A model generated the notes under the pieces. That model had not been told where the DNA came from, did no database searches, and saw only the letters and a list, made by a program, of their open reading frames with translations. Of a stretch of 64,000 nt of DNA, positions 1-9,185 are shown piece by piece. This DNA comes from JADLDB01 sp040755835. Its GTDB lineage: Bacteria; Myxococcota; Myxococcia; Myxococcales; Myxococcaceae. The first letter of the stretch is position 1. The number at the start of each line of letters is the position of its first letter. The stretch lies in assembly GCA_040755835.1 (NCBI GenBank), contig JBFMAB010000107.1:51909-115908 (forward strand), read 5' to 3'. The translations under genes and the position numbers were made by a program.

Positions 1-2492
1 AGCTGCGGAACCTCCCCGTCGTCCGCAACCCCGTCACCGGCACGCAGGTGCTGTTGTCCGAGGTGGCGACGGTGACCGACGGCGTGGCCGACCGCACCGC
101 GGTGGCGCGCCTGAACGGCAAGGACGCCGTCATCGTCGAGGTGGTGAAGCAGCCCGGCTCCAACACCGTCGAGGTCGCCAGGCGCGTCAAGGCGCGCATG
201 GCGACCATGGGCGAGGCGATGGGCCACGACTTCGGCGCGTCGGTGCTCATCGACTCGTCCCTCATCATCGAGGAGAACGCGAAGGAGGTCTGGGTGGCGC
301 TGGTGTTCGGCGGCCTGATGGCCATCGCCATCATCCTGCTCTTCCTCCTCGACCTGCGCGGCACCTTCATCAGCTCGCTGGCGCTGCCCACGTCGGTCAT
401 CGGCACGTTCTTCGTGATGTACGTGCTGGGCTACACGCTCAACCAGATGACGCTCTTGTCGCTGTCGCTGGCGATCGGCCTGCTCATCGACGACGCGGTG
501 GTGGTGCGCGAGGCCATCACCCATCGGCTCGAGCAGGGCGAGACGCCGAAGGAGGCCTCGTCGAACGGCACCCGCGACGTCTTCCTGGCGGTGCTCGCGA
601 CGACGCTGTCGCTGGTGGCCGTCTTCGTGCCCGTGGCCTTCATGCCCGGCATCGTCGGGCAGTTCTTCAAGCAGTTCGGCCTCACCATCTCTGCGGCCGT
701 GCTCATCTCGATGTTCATCAGCTTCACGCTCGACCCGATGCTGTCGAGCCGGCTGTCGAAGCAGCGCAAGCCCGGTCACCACGAGCAGGAGAACATCGTG
801 GCCTGGCGGCTGCGCACCCTCTTCGAGGCGAACGAGCGGCTGTACGGGCGCGTCCTCGGGTGGACGCTGAAGCACCGCTGGAAGACGGCGGGCATCACCC
901 TGGCCGTCATCGTCGCGTCCTTCGCGGCCGCGAGCGGCCTGGGCAACGACTTCATCGCGCCGGAGGACCGCGGCCAGTTCCTCGGCGAGCTCAAGCTTCC
1001 CGAAGGCTCGAGCCTCGCCCAGTCCGAGGCGCGCGCGGCGGAAGCCGAGGCGCTCCTGCGCACGCTGCCCGACGTCACCGACGTGTACGCGCTCGTCGGC
1101 GCCGACCCGAACGGCTTCGGCGGCGACTCGAACATGGTTCGCTTGCGTGTGCTGACGAAGCCCCGGGCACAGCGCTCGATGGGACTCGCCGCGCTCAAGG
1201 ACGCCGCGCGAGAGAAACTGTCCACGCTACCCGCGACGCAGGTGGCGCTCATCGACCCGCCGCCCATCGAGGGCGTGGGCGACTTCTTCCCGATGATGCT
1301 CTACGTGATGGGCCCGGACTTCGAGGTGCTGCGCGAGGAGTCGGAGCGCATCGCCGCGATGCTGCGCGGGCTGAAGAGCGAGGACGGCAAGGCGATGGCG
1401 TCGGATGTGCGCGTCATCGCGAACCCGCCGAAGCCCGAGCTGGCGGTGGAGATCGACCGCACCCGCGCGCAGGACACGGGGCTCACCAGCGCGATGCTGG
1501 GCATGCAGCTGCGCCTCGCGATGAACGGGCAGACGGTGGGCCAGCTGCGCGAAGGCAGCCGCGAGACGGACATCGTGGTGCGCCTGTCCGAGGCGGACCG
1601 CGCCAACCCCGAGGCGCTCGCGCAGCTGGACGTCTTCACGCCGGCCGGCGTTCGCACGGTGGCGAGCGTGGCGAACATCGAGGTGCGCGAGGCGCCGAGC
1701 GTCATCGAGCACTTCGACCGGCAGCGCCGCGTGACGGTCGTCGCGGCGCCGGGCCCGGGCGCGTCCCTGGGCGAGTTGGCCTCGCGGGTGCGCGCCGAGC
1801 TCGCGGCCAACCCGCTGCCGCCGGGCTACACACTCTTCTACGACGGGCAGATGAAGGTGCTGAACGAACAGAACGAGGCGTTCGCGCTCGTCTTCGTGCT
1901 GGCCTTCGTCTTCGTCTACATGGTGCTGGCGAGCCAGTTCGAGAGCTTCAAGCACCCGTTCACCATCATGGTGTCGGTGCCGCTCGCGCTGGTGGGCGCG
2001 CTGCTGGCGCTGGTGGTGACGGGCTTCTCCATCACCATGGGCGCGATGATTGGCCTCATCCTGCTGATGGGCCTCGTCACGAAGAACGCGATTCTGCTCG
2101 TGGACCAGGCGCTGCAGAACCTCCGCGCGGGCGACGACCTCGACACGGCGCTGCTGAAGGCCGGGCCGCGCCGGCTGCGGCCGATTCTCATGACGAGCGC
2201 GGCGATGGCCATCGGCATGGTGCCCACGGCGCTCGGCCGCGGGCAGGGCTTCGAGTTCCGCGCGCCGATGGCGCTGGCCGTCATCGGCGGCGTCATCACC
2301 AGCACCTTCCTCACGCTGCTGGTGGTGCCGCTCGTCTTCGCGGTGTTCGAGAAGCTGACGCCGCCGTCGCTGCGCATCGGGAAGCAGGACGGGGCGCCAC
2401 CCGCCGCGCCGCCCTCGCAGGGCGGGCCCGCGCCCCACCGCGCCACCGACGCGAAACCGACCGCCCACGCCGCGCGAGAGCACCTCGCGTGA
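1..2492 (+). CDS. RND efflux pump inner-membrane permease (C-terminal 829 residues)
   Basis: Inner-membrane, proton-driven RND multidrug exporter of the AcrB/HAE1 type. The reading frame is open from base 3, so the gene begins outside the window; family members are about 1,030-1,060 residues, so roughly 200 N-terminal residues are missing. Visible hallmarks are the paired aspartates of the proton relay in LLIDDAVVV, the relay lysine in GLVTKNAILLVDQA, two transmembrane bundles and the periplasmic porter region between them. The C-terminus adds an Ala/Pro-rich tail of about 40 residues. A TolC-type gene follows 29 bases downstream on the same strand, so this is the permease-outer membrane part of a tripartite pump; the adaptor gene is presumably just upstream. 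The substrate cannot be read from sequence. Confidence 0.95.
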   Translation, partial: LRNLPVVRNPVTGTQVLLSEVATVTDGVADRTAVARLNGKDAVIVEVVKQPGSNTVEVARRVKARMATMGEAMGHDFGASVLIDSSLIIEENAKEVWVALVFGGLMAIAIILLFLLDLRGTFISSLALPTSVIGTFFVMYVLGYTLNQMTLLSLSLAIGLLIDDAVVVREAITHRLEQGETPKEASSNGTRDVFLAVLATTLSLVAVFVPVAFMPGIVGQFFKQFGLTISAAVLISMFISFTLDPMLSSRLSKQRKPGHHEQENIVAWRLRTLFEANERLYGRVLGWTLKHRWKTAGITLAVIVASFAAASGLGNDFIAPEDRGQFLGELKLPEGSSLAQSEARAAEAEALLRTLPDVTDVYALVGADPNGFGGDSNMVRLRVLTKPRAQRSMGLAALKDAAREKLSTLPATQVALIDPPPIEGVGDFFPMMLYVMGPDFEVLREESERIAAMLRGLKSEDGKAMASDVRVIANPPKPELAVEIDRTRAQDTGLTSAMLGMQLRLAMNGQTVGQLREGSRETDIVVRLSEADRANPEALAQLDVFTPAGVRTVASVANIEVREAPSVIEHFDRQRRVTVVAAPGPGASLGELASRVRAELAANPLPPGYTLFYDGQMKVLNEQNEAFALVFVLAFVFVYMVLASQFESFKHPFTIMVSVPLALVGALLALVVTGFSITMGAMIGLILLMGLVTKNAILLVDQALQNLRAGDDLDTALLKAGPRRLRPILMTSAAMAIGMVPTALGRGQGFEFRAPMALAVIGGVITSTFLTLLVVPLVFAVFEKLTPPSLRIGKQDGAPPAAPPSQGGPAPHRATDAKPTAHAAREHLA

Positions 2493-2521
2493 GGCGGAGC
2501 TCGCGCCTCGAGGAGCACACC

Positions 2522-3991
2522 ATGCCGCTCAAGACGAATCACCTCGCCGCCGTGCTCGCCGCGCTCGCCGTGGCCGCGCCCGCGGCCGCCGAGCCGCCGG
2601 TGCCCGCGCCGGGCCCGACGCTGCCGCTCGACGCCGCCACCGACATGGACGCCGCCGCGCTGGCCGCGCGCCGCCCGGTGTTGCTCCGCGAGGCGCTGGA
2701 GCTCGCGGAGAAGAAGAACCCCGACCTGGCCGCCGCCCGCGCCACCGCCGCGCAGGTGGTCGCGAAGTCGTCGCTCGTCTACTCGTCCATCCTCCCGGAG
2801 CTGACGGTGAGCGCGTCGTACGTCTACACGACGGCGCCCGCGGTGTTCGACCAGTCGGGGCAGACGCAGCTGCTCACCGGCCTGACGCAGTACTCGAGCA
2901 TCCCCGAGCCGATGAAGTCGCAGGCGCTCGCGGGCCTGGCGAACGCGCCGACGGTGACGGAGATTCAGGCGCGGCACTCCTTGTTCGGCTCGCTCGTGCT
3001 GCAGCAGGTGCTCTTCACGCCGCAGCTGTTCCTGCTGCCCGCCGCGGGCGAGGCGGAGCAGGCCGCCGTCTACGGCGCGCTCGAGGCGCGGGAGCAGATT
3101 CTCCTCGCGGTGGCAAAGGTGTACCTGGGCATCGAGGGACTGAGCGACATCGCCAGCGCAGCGAAGGAGGCCGAGGCCATCGCCCAGAAGCGCGAGCGCG
3201 ACGCGTCGGCGCAGGTGCAGCTGGGAACGGCCACCGACATCGCGGTGCTGCGCGCGCAGCAGGAGCTGTCGCAGGCGCGCGCGACGCTGGCGAACCTGGC
3301 GGGCCAGCGGCTCTCGCTGCTCATGCTGCTCGAGACGATGGTGGGCGAGCCGGTGCGGCCGCTCGAGGGCCGGCCGACGCGGTACGAGGTGACGCCCGGC
3401 GACGAGGCGCAGAGGCCCTGGGAGAACACGTTCGCGGTGAAGGCGGCGTCGATGGCGCTGACGAGCCAGCAGCGCTTCAACACGTTCGACCGGCTGTCGT
3501 GGCTGCCGACGCTCGTCGCGCAGGGCAAGGGCACGTACAACTCGAACAAGGGCTTCGTGGATACGAACTGGATCTTCGAAGGCCTCCTCGCGGCGCAGTG
3601 GCAGCTGTACGACCGCGGCGTGCGCGACGTGAACCGCCGGGAGAATGACGCGAAGACGTTGGAGTACCGCGCGAAGCTGGACTCGGCGCGCGCGCGGGCG
3701 CGGGCCAACTGGTACTCGGCGCGGGCGAACCTCGTCACCGCGCAGGTGGCGCTCGAGCAGGCGGAGGCCACCGAGCGGCTCGCGGCGCGTGCGCAGAAGC
3801 AGGCGGAGTCCGCGTTCCAGGTGGGCTTCTCCACCGGCCTCGAGGTGTCGGAGATCGACAGCCGCCGCTTCCTCGCGGCCTCGGCCGCGGCGCAGGCCCG
3901 CGTGCAGCTGGAGCTGCGGAAGGTCGAGCTCGTGGCCGCCGAGGGTCGCCTCGCCGAGGTGCTGGGGCTCTCCTCGAAGCCCGCGGAGTGA
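2522..3991 (+). CDS. TolC-family outer-membrane efflux protein
   Basis: 489 residues. The outer-membrane channel partner of the RND permease just upstream. The start is the ATG at 2522, preceded by a GGAG motif about 8 bases away, and is followed by a signal peptide (MPLKTNHLAAVLAALAVAAP). Two long helical repeats rich in Ala, Gln and Glu, such as LRAQQELSQARATLANLAGQ and RARANWYSARANLVTAQVAL, are typical of OEP domains. The ending ELRKVELVAAEGRLAEVLGL is the usual last helix of TolC proteins. Length is normal for the family. Co-transcription with the permease is likely because the gap is only 29 bases. Confidence 0.93.
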   Translation: MPLKTNHLAAVLAALAVAAPAAAEPPVPAPGPTLPLDAATDMDAAALAARRPVLLREALELAEKKNPDLAAARATAAQVVAKSSLVYSSILPELTVSASYVYTTAPAVFDQSGQTQLLTGLTQYSSIPEPMKSQALAGLANAPTVTEIQARHSLFGSLVLQQVLFTPQLFLLPAAGEAEQAAVYGALEAREQILLAVAKVYLGIEGLSDIASAAKEAEAIAQKRERDASAQVQLGTATDIAVLRAQQELSQARATLANLAGQRLSLLMLLETMVGEPVRPLEGRPTRYEVTPGDEAQRPWENTFAVKAASMALTSQQRFNTFDRLSWLPTLVAQGKGTYNSNKGFVDTNWIFEGLLAAQWQLYDRGVRDVNRRENDAKTLEYRAKLDSARARARANWYSARANLVTAQVALEQAEATERLAARAQKQAESAFQVGFSTGLEVSEIDSRRFLAASAAAQARVQLELRKVELVAAEGRLAEVLGLSSKPAE

Positions 3992-4338
3992 CGGCGCGCA
4001 GGCCGAGCTTGCTGGCCGGTCGGCCAACCGCGCTCGTCGCATTGGAGCACCGCGTACGGGACTCGGCGGGCGGCGGCGGCGGGGCTCTGGACGCAGGCAG
4101 CGGCCTCCCGGCATCAACGAGGCGACGGTGATGAGCGCCACCTACCCGTCGCGCCCACCGCTCTACCCGGCATGCGACTCGCACCGCGCCGCGCGGAAGC
4201 GCTCGCAGGAGACGGCGGACTCCAACTTCCTTCCCCACCACTCGCTCGACGGCCGGCGTCACCTGGCGCGACCCGGCGCGGGGCACCTCGCGCACCACCG
4301 GCGAAGGCGGCCGCACCGAAGACTGGGCGCCGGAGCCG
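3992..4338. other. Intergenic gap, weak coding-like character only
   Basis: 347 bases between the TolC gene and the convergent CBS-domain gene. No complete gene is evident. On the plus strand the stretch from the ATG at 4131 to about 4255 has codon third positions almost all G or C, then loses its frame, which would fit an eroded gene piece; no family is recognisable. No clear hairpin terminator with a T-run was seen. Confidence 0.4.
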
Positions 4339-4746
4339 TTACCTCTTCCCGGCCAGCCAGGCGCGCATCACGTCGATGGGCGTGATGATGCCGACCAACA
4401 ATCCGCCCTGCAGCACCGGCAACGCGCCGAACTTCTTCTCGACGAAGAGCCGCAGCGCGTCCTCCACCTTCGCGTCCGGCGCGATGGTGGTGGGGGCCTT
4501 CACCATCACCCGCTCCACCGTGACGCTGTCGAGCTGCGCCTGCGTGTCCTCGCCCGTCGGGAAGAGCGGCGACGGCGCGGCGCGCCGGAGGTCCCGGTCC
4601 GTCACCAGCCCCGCGAGGTGGCCCTGCGCGTCCACGACCGGCAGGTGCCGAATGCGCTTCATCGCCATCAACTCCAGCGCGCTCTGCAGGCTCTCGCTCG
4701 CGGCGATGGTGATGGGACGTGACGTCATCATGTCGCGGACGAGCAT
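4339..4746 (-). CDS. Tandem CBS-domain protein
   Basis: 135 residues made almost wholly of two CBS motifs, about residues 1-60 (VRDMMTSRPITIAASESLQ...HLPVVD) and 75-135 (VERVMVKAPTTIAPDAKVED...ALPVLQGGLLVGIITPIDVM). CBS pairs bind adenosine nucleotides and act as energy or ligand sensors. With no fused output domain, this stand-alone protein probably regulates a partner in trans. Its neighbours (efflux genes, response regulator) do not reveal the partner. Confidence 0.88.
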   Translation of the reverse strand: MLVRDMMTSRPITIAASESLQSALELMAMKRIRHLPVVDAQGHLAGLVTDRDLRRAAPSPLFPTGEDTQAQLDSVTVERVMVKAPTTIAPDAKVEDALRLFVEKKFGALPVLQGGLLVGIITPIDVMRAWLAGKR

Positions 4747-4789
4747 CGGCTTCTCCGGGTGGCGTTCGCTGCGGGCAGTCAGGAGTGCA

Positions 4790-5024
4790 TCACGTCTGGC
4801 GCCGCGCGCAACCCGTCCGGGCCGAGCACTCTCACAAACCGCTCATCTCCCGCACCACCGACGGCTGCATCGAGCGCGGCGTGACGCTCATTCCGTCCCT
4901 GCCACCGACCTCGGGAAGCACCGCGGACCTGGCTCGCGGCGCGGTGCGCGCCCGTGGCGTCCCCTACGCCCCGGCGCTCGCGAGGCTGGCGGAGGACGGC
5001 CTGGCGGCGACCATCGTCGCCTGA
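4790..5024 (+). pseudogene. Coding-like C-terminal fragment, unidentified
   Basis: Reading in the plus frame that stops at 5022-5024, the last 60 or so codons have almost exclusively G/C third positions and give a well-behaved peptide (…CIERGVTLIPSLPPTSGSTA… to …LARLAEDGLAATIVA). Upstream the frame dissolves into arginine-rich translation and no start codon with a ribosome site is convincing. I read it as the preserved 3' end of a lost gene. The family was not recognised. It could instead be a very short real gene. Confidence 0.35.
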
Positions 5025-5032
5025 CGCAGCGT

Positions 5033-5518
5033 TCAGCCTTGTGGCGTCGGCTTGGGCTGGTTCACGACGGGCCGCAGGTCGGGGTTCGAGGTGGAGGTGT
5101 CCTCGGCCTCGGCGCGAGCTTCGTCGCGGCGCGCGCGACGCGCGATGGCGCCGCGCAGCGTGTCGGCGAGGTCCTGTCCCGAGCGGAACGGCTTGGTGAC
5201 ATAGCCGTCGAGGTCCAGGTCCTTCATCGAGATGATTTCCGGCCACGCCGTCATCAGGACCGTGGCGATGCCCGGCTGGAGCCGCCGCGCCTCCTCCACC
5301 ACCTGCAGGCCGTGCACGCCGGGCAGGTTCTTGTCGCACAGCAGGAGGTCGTAGCGGACGGCGGCGAGCGCGTGCAGCGCGTCTGCGCCGGAGGCGACAG
5401 CGTCCACGATGAAGCCGGCGTGTTCGAGGAAGTGCACGGTCAGCTTGAGGACATCGGCCTCATCTTCGACGACCAAGACGCAGGCACCAGGAGTTCGGAC
5501 TCGGTCCATGACGGCCAT
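5033..5518 (-). CDS. Single-domain response regulator
   Basis: 161 residues: one receiver (CheY-like) domain at about residues 12-130, followed by a polar, probably disordered tail. The acidic pair E18/D19, phospho-acceptor D62 in LLLCDKNLPG, the switch threonine T90 and the invariant lysine K109 in VTKPF are all present, so it should be phosphorylated. With no output domain it probably acts through protein contacts, as in CheY or phosphorelay carriers. No histidine kinase is adjacent. Confidence 0.9.
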   Translation of the reverse strand: MAVMDRVRTPGACVLVVEDEADVLKLTVHFLEHAGFIVDAVASGADALHALAAVRYDLLLCDKNLPGVHGLQVVEEARRLQPGIATVLMTAWPEIISMKDLDLDGYVTKPFRSGQDLADTLRGAIARRARRDEARAEAEDTSTSNPDLRPVVNQPKPTPQG

Positions 5519-5606
5519 GAGACCCAGAAAACACCCGGCAGGTCACGGCCACCATCCTCAAAATCGTGGTGCGCGGTTTCCGTCACCTGTAGGCGACGGG
5601 CGCACG

Positions 5607-7121
5607 CTATTTCCAGAACTCCCACCACCGCTTCGCAGGGGGCGCGGGGGCCGGCGCCTCGTCCTTCTTCGGCTCGACGGGCTTCGCGCCGGCGGCGGAC
5701 TTCTGCTCGCGGAGCGCGACGCCCGACAGCGGCTTGGGGCCCTTGATGTCGAAGGCCGGCACCGACGCCTCGGCCAGCTTCGCGACCAGCGCCTCGTCGC
5801 GCTTCACGAAGGCGGTGTCGCGCGCGGCCTGCGGGGCCTGCGGCGCTTGCCCTTCGGGCGGACCGCCCCACTGGCCCCACAGCGGATTCTCGCAGGCGAC
5901 CGGCCCGGTCCACGGGTGGCGAATCGCGTAGCGCGCCTGGAAGTTGTTGTACTCGGCGTCGCGGGCGCCCTGCGACAGGCCTTCGCCTTCGCGGTCGAAC
6001 TCGCGCCCGCCCTCGATGGGCTTCGCCGCCTTGAAGACGAGGTCCTCACCCAGTGAGCTCTTGTCGTAGCGCGCGTGGAGCCGCGTCAGCACGAATTGGT
6101 ACGCCGGGTTCCACTGCGCTTCCTCCGCGTTCTTCAGCTTCGGCAGGACGTCGCCGCCCAGCGTCTGCATGTCCTCCTCGGACAGGGGCGAGGTGGGGCA
6201 CGGGTCGCACGACGACGCCTGCCACGCGTACTCGGTGATGACGGCGTTCGGGTGCTTCTTCAGCGTCCTGTCGAAGAGGCTCACGTAGAAGAAAGGGAAC
6301 TCCGACCGCGCGCTGGGCACGAGGTCGATGTTGGTGGGGATGGTGACGTTCGGGTAGTTGGCCACCTCGTACCGCTGGTTGCGCGCCAGCACATGGACGA
6401 TGAGGTCCTGCTTCTCCCTGGCGTTGATGAGTCCCAGCCGCACGGGCAACTCGAACTTCTCGCTGTCGTAGTGGAAGCGCAGCGGCGACAGCATCGCCAT
6501 GCCGTCGGCGAAGGTGACCTTCGTCACGTCCACCTTCGCGACGAAGAACTTCATACCCTGCTGGATGTACGGGCGGAACAGCGGCTCGGCGCCGTCGGGA
6601 ATTCTGTACTTGTTCAGCTTGAGCCAGGTGTCGAGGCCCAGCGCGTCCTTCGCGGACAGCACCACCACCTCGTACTCGCCCACGGCGAACTGGGCTTCGA
6701 CCTTCACGCCGAGGTCGCCGATGCCGGCAGAGGCCATCGGCGGCGCCACGCCACCGGCCCTGGCCAGCGCTTCGTACTCGCGCTCGGATTCGAGGCGGGC
6801 CCGGCAGGGGTCCTCTTCCCAGTACTCGACGAGCCGCGGCGCCGCGAGCGTGTCGATGCGCGCGAACACCTCGCGCGGCAGCGTCTTCACGTTCTCCTTC
6901 TTCAGCACCACCGGCACCGGCACCACCATGGCGAAGTTCTCCGGCGGGCCCTGGTAGTTGTTCTGCATCGACAGCACGGTGCGCGTGCCGTCGCGCATCA
7001 GCACCACCTGCGTCGCGTTGTTGAACAACTGGGCGCCGCCGCCCGCCACGTAGAAGCCACAGAAGGCTTCCGCGGCGAACGCCAGCAACACCACGGCCAC
7101 GGCCACGAGTCTCGTCGTCAT
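5607..7121 (-). CDS. DUF2330 domain-containing secreted protein
   Basis: 504 residues. The ATG at 7121 follows a strong GGGAGGA ribosome site. A signal peptide (MTTRLVAVAVVLLAFAAEAFCGFYVAGG) leads into the region typical of DUF2330 proteins (FNNATQVVLMRDGTRTVLSM and QNNYQGPPENFAMVVPVPVV), common in myxobacteria and of unknown function. The last 40 residues are Pro/Ala/Lys-rich and end in the aromatic tail RWWEFWK. Two cysteine-containing segments (DPCRAR, SSCDPCPTS) may form disulphides after export. It is divergent from the two-receiver regulator gene, and the 111-base gap carries a candidate promoter facing that gene. Confidence 0.88.
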   Translation of the reverse strand: MTTRLVAVAVVLLAFAAEAFCGFYVAGGGAQLFNNATQVVLMRDGTRTVLSMQNNYQGPPENFAMVVPVPVVLKKENVKTLPREVFARIDTLAAPRLVEYWEEDPCRARLESEREYEALARAGGVAPPMASAGIGDLGVKVEAQFAVGEYEVVVLSAKDALGLDTWLKLNKYRIPDGAEPLFRPYIQQGMKFFVAKVDVTKVTFADGMAMLSPLRFHYDSEKFELPVRLGLINAREKQDLIVHVLARNQRYEVANYPNVTIPTNIDLVPSARSEFPFFYVSLFDRTLKKHPNAVITEYAWQASSCDPCPTSPLSEEDMQTLGGDVLPKLKNAEEAQWNPAYQFVLTRLHARYDKSSLGEDLVFKAAKPIEGGREFDREGEGLSQGARDAEYNNFQARYAIRHPWTGPVACENPLWGQWGGPPEGQAPQAPQAARDTAFVKRDEALVAKLAEASVPAFDIKGPKPLSGVALREQKSAAGAKPVEPKKDEAPAPAPPAKRWWEFWK

Positions 7122-7194
7122 GCGTGATTCCTCCCCGAGCGAGAGTCTCGCAAATGCACGCCTGCGCGCACGCACGAAAGCGCGCGCGGAGCCT

Positions 7195-7224
7195 TTGACT
7201 CCAGGCGAAAGCCACGCGTAAACC
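7195..7224 (+). promoter_or_regulatory. Candidate promoter for the two-receiver regulator
   Basis: A TTGACT hexamer (7195-7200), an 18-base spacer and TAAACC (7219-7224) lie just upstream of the ATG at 7233. If used, transcription would begin about 7231, giving a leaderless or nearly leaderless message. A similar arrangement (TTGACC, GAAAGC, GTAAAGC) precedes the gene at 23549. The -10 match is weak. Confidence 0.35.
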
Positions 7225-7232
7225 ACAGCCCG

Positions 7233-8858
7233 ATGTCGGCGCCGGGCGAGAGTGCGAACGAGCAACCCACGCTCGACTTGCAGCGACGGGTGCTGGTCGC
7301 CCTGGCCGACGACGCGGTGCGGACGGACCTCGTGACGCGCCTCATGCGCGACGGCTACGCGGTGCACGCGCAGGCCACCCTCGACGGACTGCACGAGCGG
7401 GTGCTCTCGTGGCGGCCCGAGCTGCTGGTGCTGGGCGAGACGTACCCGCGCGGCACCGGGCGGCAAGCGCTCTTGTCGTTGCGTGCGTCCGGGCGAACCT
7501 TCGCGGTGCCGGTGGTGGCGGTGCTGGAAGACGTGTCGGTGCCCAATGTGGTGCGCTGGCTGCGTGTGGGCTGCGTGGAAGTCTGGCGCCACCCGTGGAC
7601 GCGAGACCCCGCCCCGCGCGTGAAGACGCTGCTGGACGAGTGCGCCGAGAGCCTCATCCAGACGGCGGGCCCGCGCACGCGTCTTTTGGCCTTCGCGCGA
7701 CGCGCGGCGCTGGACGGCACCGTGGTGGTGTACCCGGACACACCATTCGAAGGCCGCGCCACCTTCAGCGCCGGCGAGCTGACGCAGGCGCGCCTGGGCC
7801 CGCTCGAGGGCGTGCCGGCCGTCGACCTGATGCTGGACCTCGACGAGGCCGACGTGAAGTGGTTCGACGGCACGTCGACGGACCCGGTGGCGCGACCGCC
7901 GGCACAGCCCGGCCCGCGCTCGACGGTGCTGGTGGTGGAGGACGAGGCCGACGCGCGCGCGCTGGTGTCGAAGCAGCTCACCCACGCGGGCTACCGGGTG
8001 GACACGGCGGTGGACGGCGCGCAGGGCCTGCGGAAGGCGCTCGCCACCTCGTACGACCTGGTGGTGGTGGACTTGAACCTCCCGCGGCTCGACGGCTGGG
8101 GCCTGTTGCGCCGCCTGCGCGACGACGTGGTGGCGCGCGAAGCGGCCGTCGTGGTGCTGTCCGCGCAGGACGACGTCGACACGCTGAAGGTCGCGCGCGC
8201 CGGCGCCCGCGCGTACCTGAAGAAGTCGGGCCGGGCGAAGGAGCTGCTCGCCGCGGCTTCGCTCCTCGCGGCACCTCGCGCCGCCGCGTTGACGAGCCTC
8301 CAACAGCACCGTGAGACGGCGGTGGAGCTGCGCGCGCTCGGCGGCGTGTGGCTCCTGCGCACGTTGGCCGAGCTGGACTGCGCGGGCCGCCTGGAGCTCG
8401 AGGACGCGCTGGGCCGGTACGAGCTGACCACGGCGCGCGGCCTCTTTCTGGGCGCGGTGGCCCAGACAGGCAGCCTGCGGGTGTCGGGCCCGGTGGCGCT
8501 CGAGGCGCTCATCACCAGCCGCGGCTCGGGGCGCTTCGTCTTCGAGGACGTGAAGGGCCCCGACACCGCGCCCTGGCTGTACGACGCGGTGGACGTGGTG
8601 TGCGACGGGCTGAGGAAGGACCACGCGCGGCTCATGGCGAACGCCATCGCCGACCCGGGCCGCCTCTATTTCAACGAGGAGCTCGCGCAGCTCTTCGCCC
8701 GCCACGCGAACGCCAGCGAGCTCAAGGTGCTGGACGCCGTGCGGCAGTCGCCGGCCAGCTTCGAGACGCTGGTGGCCAACGTCGGCCTCGACGCGGACGC
8801 GGTGACGTCCTCGCTCGCGGAGCTCCTGCGGCGGGGCGTGCTGTCCGTCGCGCCCTGA
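7233..8858 (+). CDS. Two-receiver response regulator with DUF4388/PATAN-like C-terminal domain
   Basis: 541 residues. Residues about 19-135 look like a receiver fold but lack the phospho-acceptor: the site reads LLVLGETYP. A second receiver at about 230-345 is intact (VLVVEDEADA, VVVDLNLPRLDGW with the acceptor D, VVVLSA, YLKKSG with the K). The C-terminal 180 residues (LRALGGVWLLRTLAELDCAGRL… LTTARGLFLGAV) resemble DUF4388/PATAN domains of myxobacterial and cyanobacterial regulators, ending in a winged-helix-like segment. It is probably a cytoplasmic signalling adaptor rather than a classic DNA-binding regulator. The kinase partner is not adjacent. Confidence 0.85.
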   Translation: MSAPGESANEQPTLDLQRRVLVALADDAVRTDLVTRLMRDGYAVHAQATLDGLHERVLSWRPELLVLGETYPRGTGRQALLSLRASGRTFAVPVVAVLEDVSVPNVVRWLRVGCVEVWRHPWTRDPAPRVKTLLDECAESLIQTAGPRTRLLAFARRAALDGTVVVYPDTPFEGRATFSAGELTQARLGPLEGVPAVDLMLDLDEADVKWFDGTSTDPVARPPAQPGPRSTVLVVEDEADARALVSKQLTHAGYRVDTAVDGAQGLRKALATSYDLVVVDLNLPRLDGWGLLRRLRDDVVAREAAVVVLSAQDDVDTLKVARAGARAYLKKSGRAKELLAAASLLAAPRAAALTSLQQHRETAVELRALGGVWLLRTLAELDCAGRLELEDALGRYELTTARGLFLGAVAQTGSLRVSGPVALEALITSRGSGRFVFEDVKGPDTAPWLYDAVDVVCDGLRKDHARLMANAIADPGRLYFNEELAQLFARHANASELKVLDAVRQSPASFETLVANVGLDADAVTSSLAELLRRGVLSVAP

Positions 8859-8867
8859 CGGACGGCG

Positions 8868-9029
8868 TCAGCTGCGCGCGCGCCGCAGCTCGGCCGACAG
8901 CTCCGCGTTCAGCGCGGCGATGGGCTCGGCGGCCTTCAGCTTCGCCACCTGCTGTTCGAGTTCCAGCACGCGCCGCTGCAGCCGGCCCAGCTCGGCCTCG
9001 CTCGCGGGCGGCGCCGCGCGCGTCAGCAT
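8868..9029 (-). CDS. Small coiled-coil protein
   Basis: About 53 residues from the ATG at 9029. An in-frame GTG four codons upstream, with GGTGGAGG before it, is an equally good start. The chain is a single amphipathic helix with heptad-like leucines (AELGRLQRRVLELEQQVAKL then AELSAEL), so a short dimeric coiled coil is likely. It ends 9 bases past the end of the convergent regulator gene. No family was recognised. Codon use supports translation of this strand here, but the small size keeps the call tentative. Confidence 0.5.
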   Translation of the reverse strand: MLTRAAPPASEAELGRLQRRVLELEQQVAKLKAAEPIAALNAELSAELRRARS

Positions 9030-9185
9030 CCCGGAGCCCACCGGCGCCTCCACCAACGGCTTTGCCGCGAAGCGCAACGATTGGGGCGACCGGAACAGCG
9101 GGCCTCTGCGCGACGTTGATGCGCGCAGAGCCGAAACGCGCGACGCTGCCGCGCTCTCTCCATGACGTGCCAGGCTGGAGGTGCC

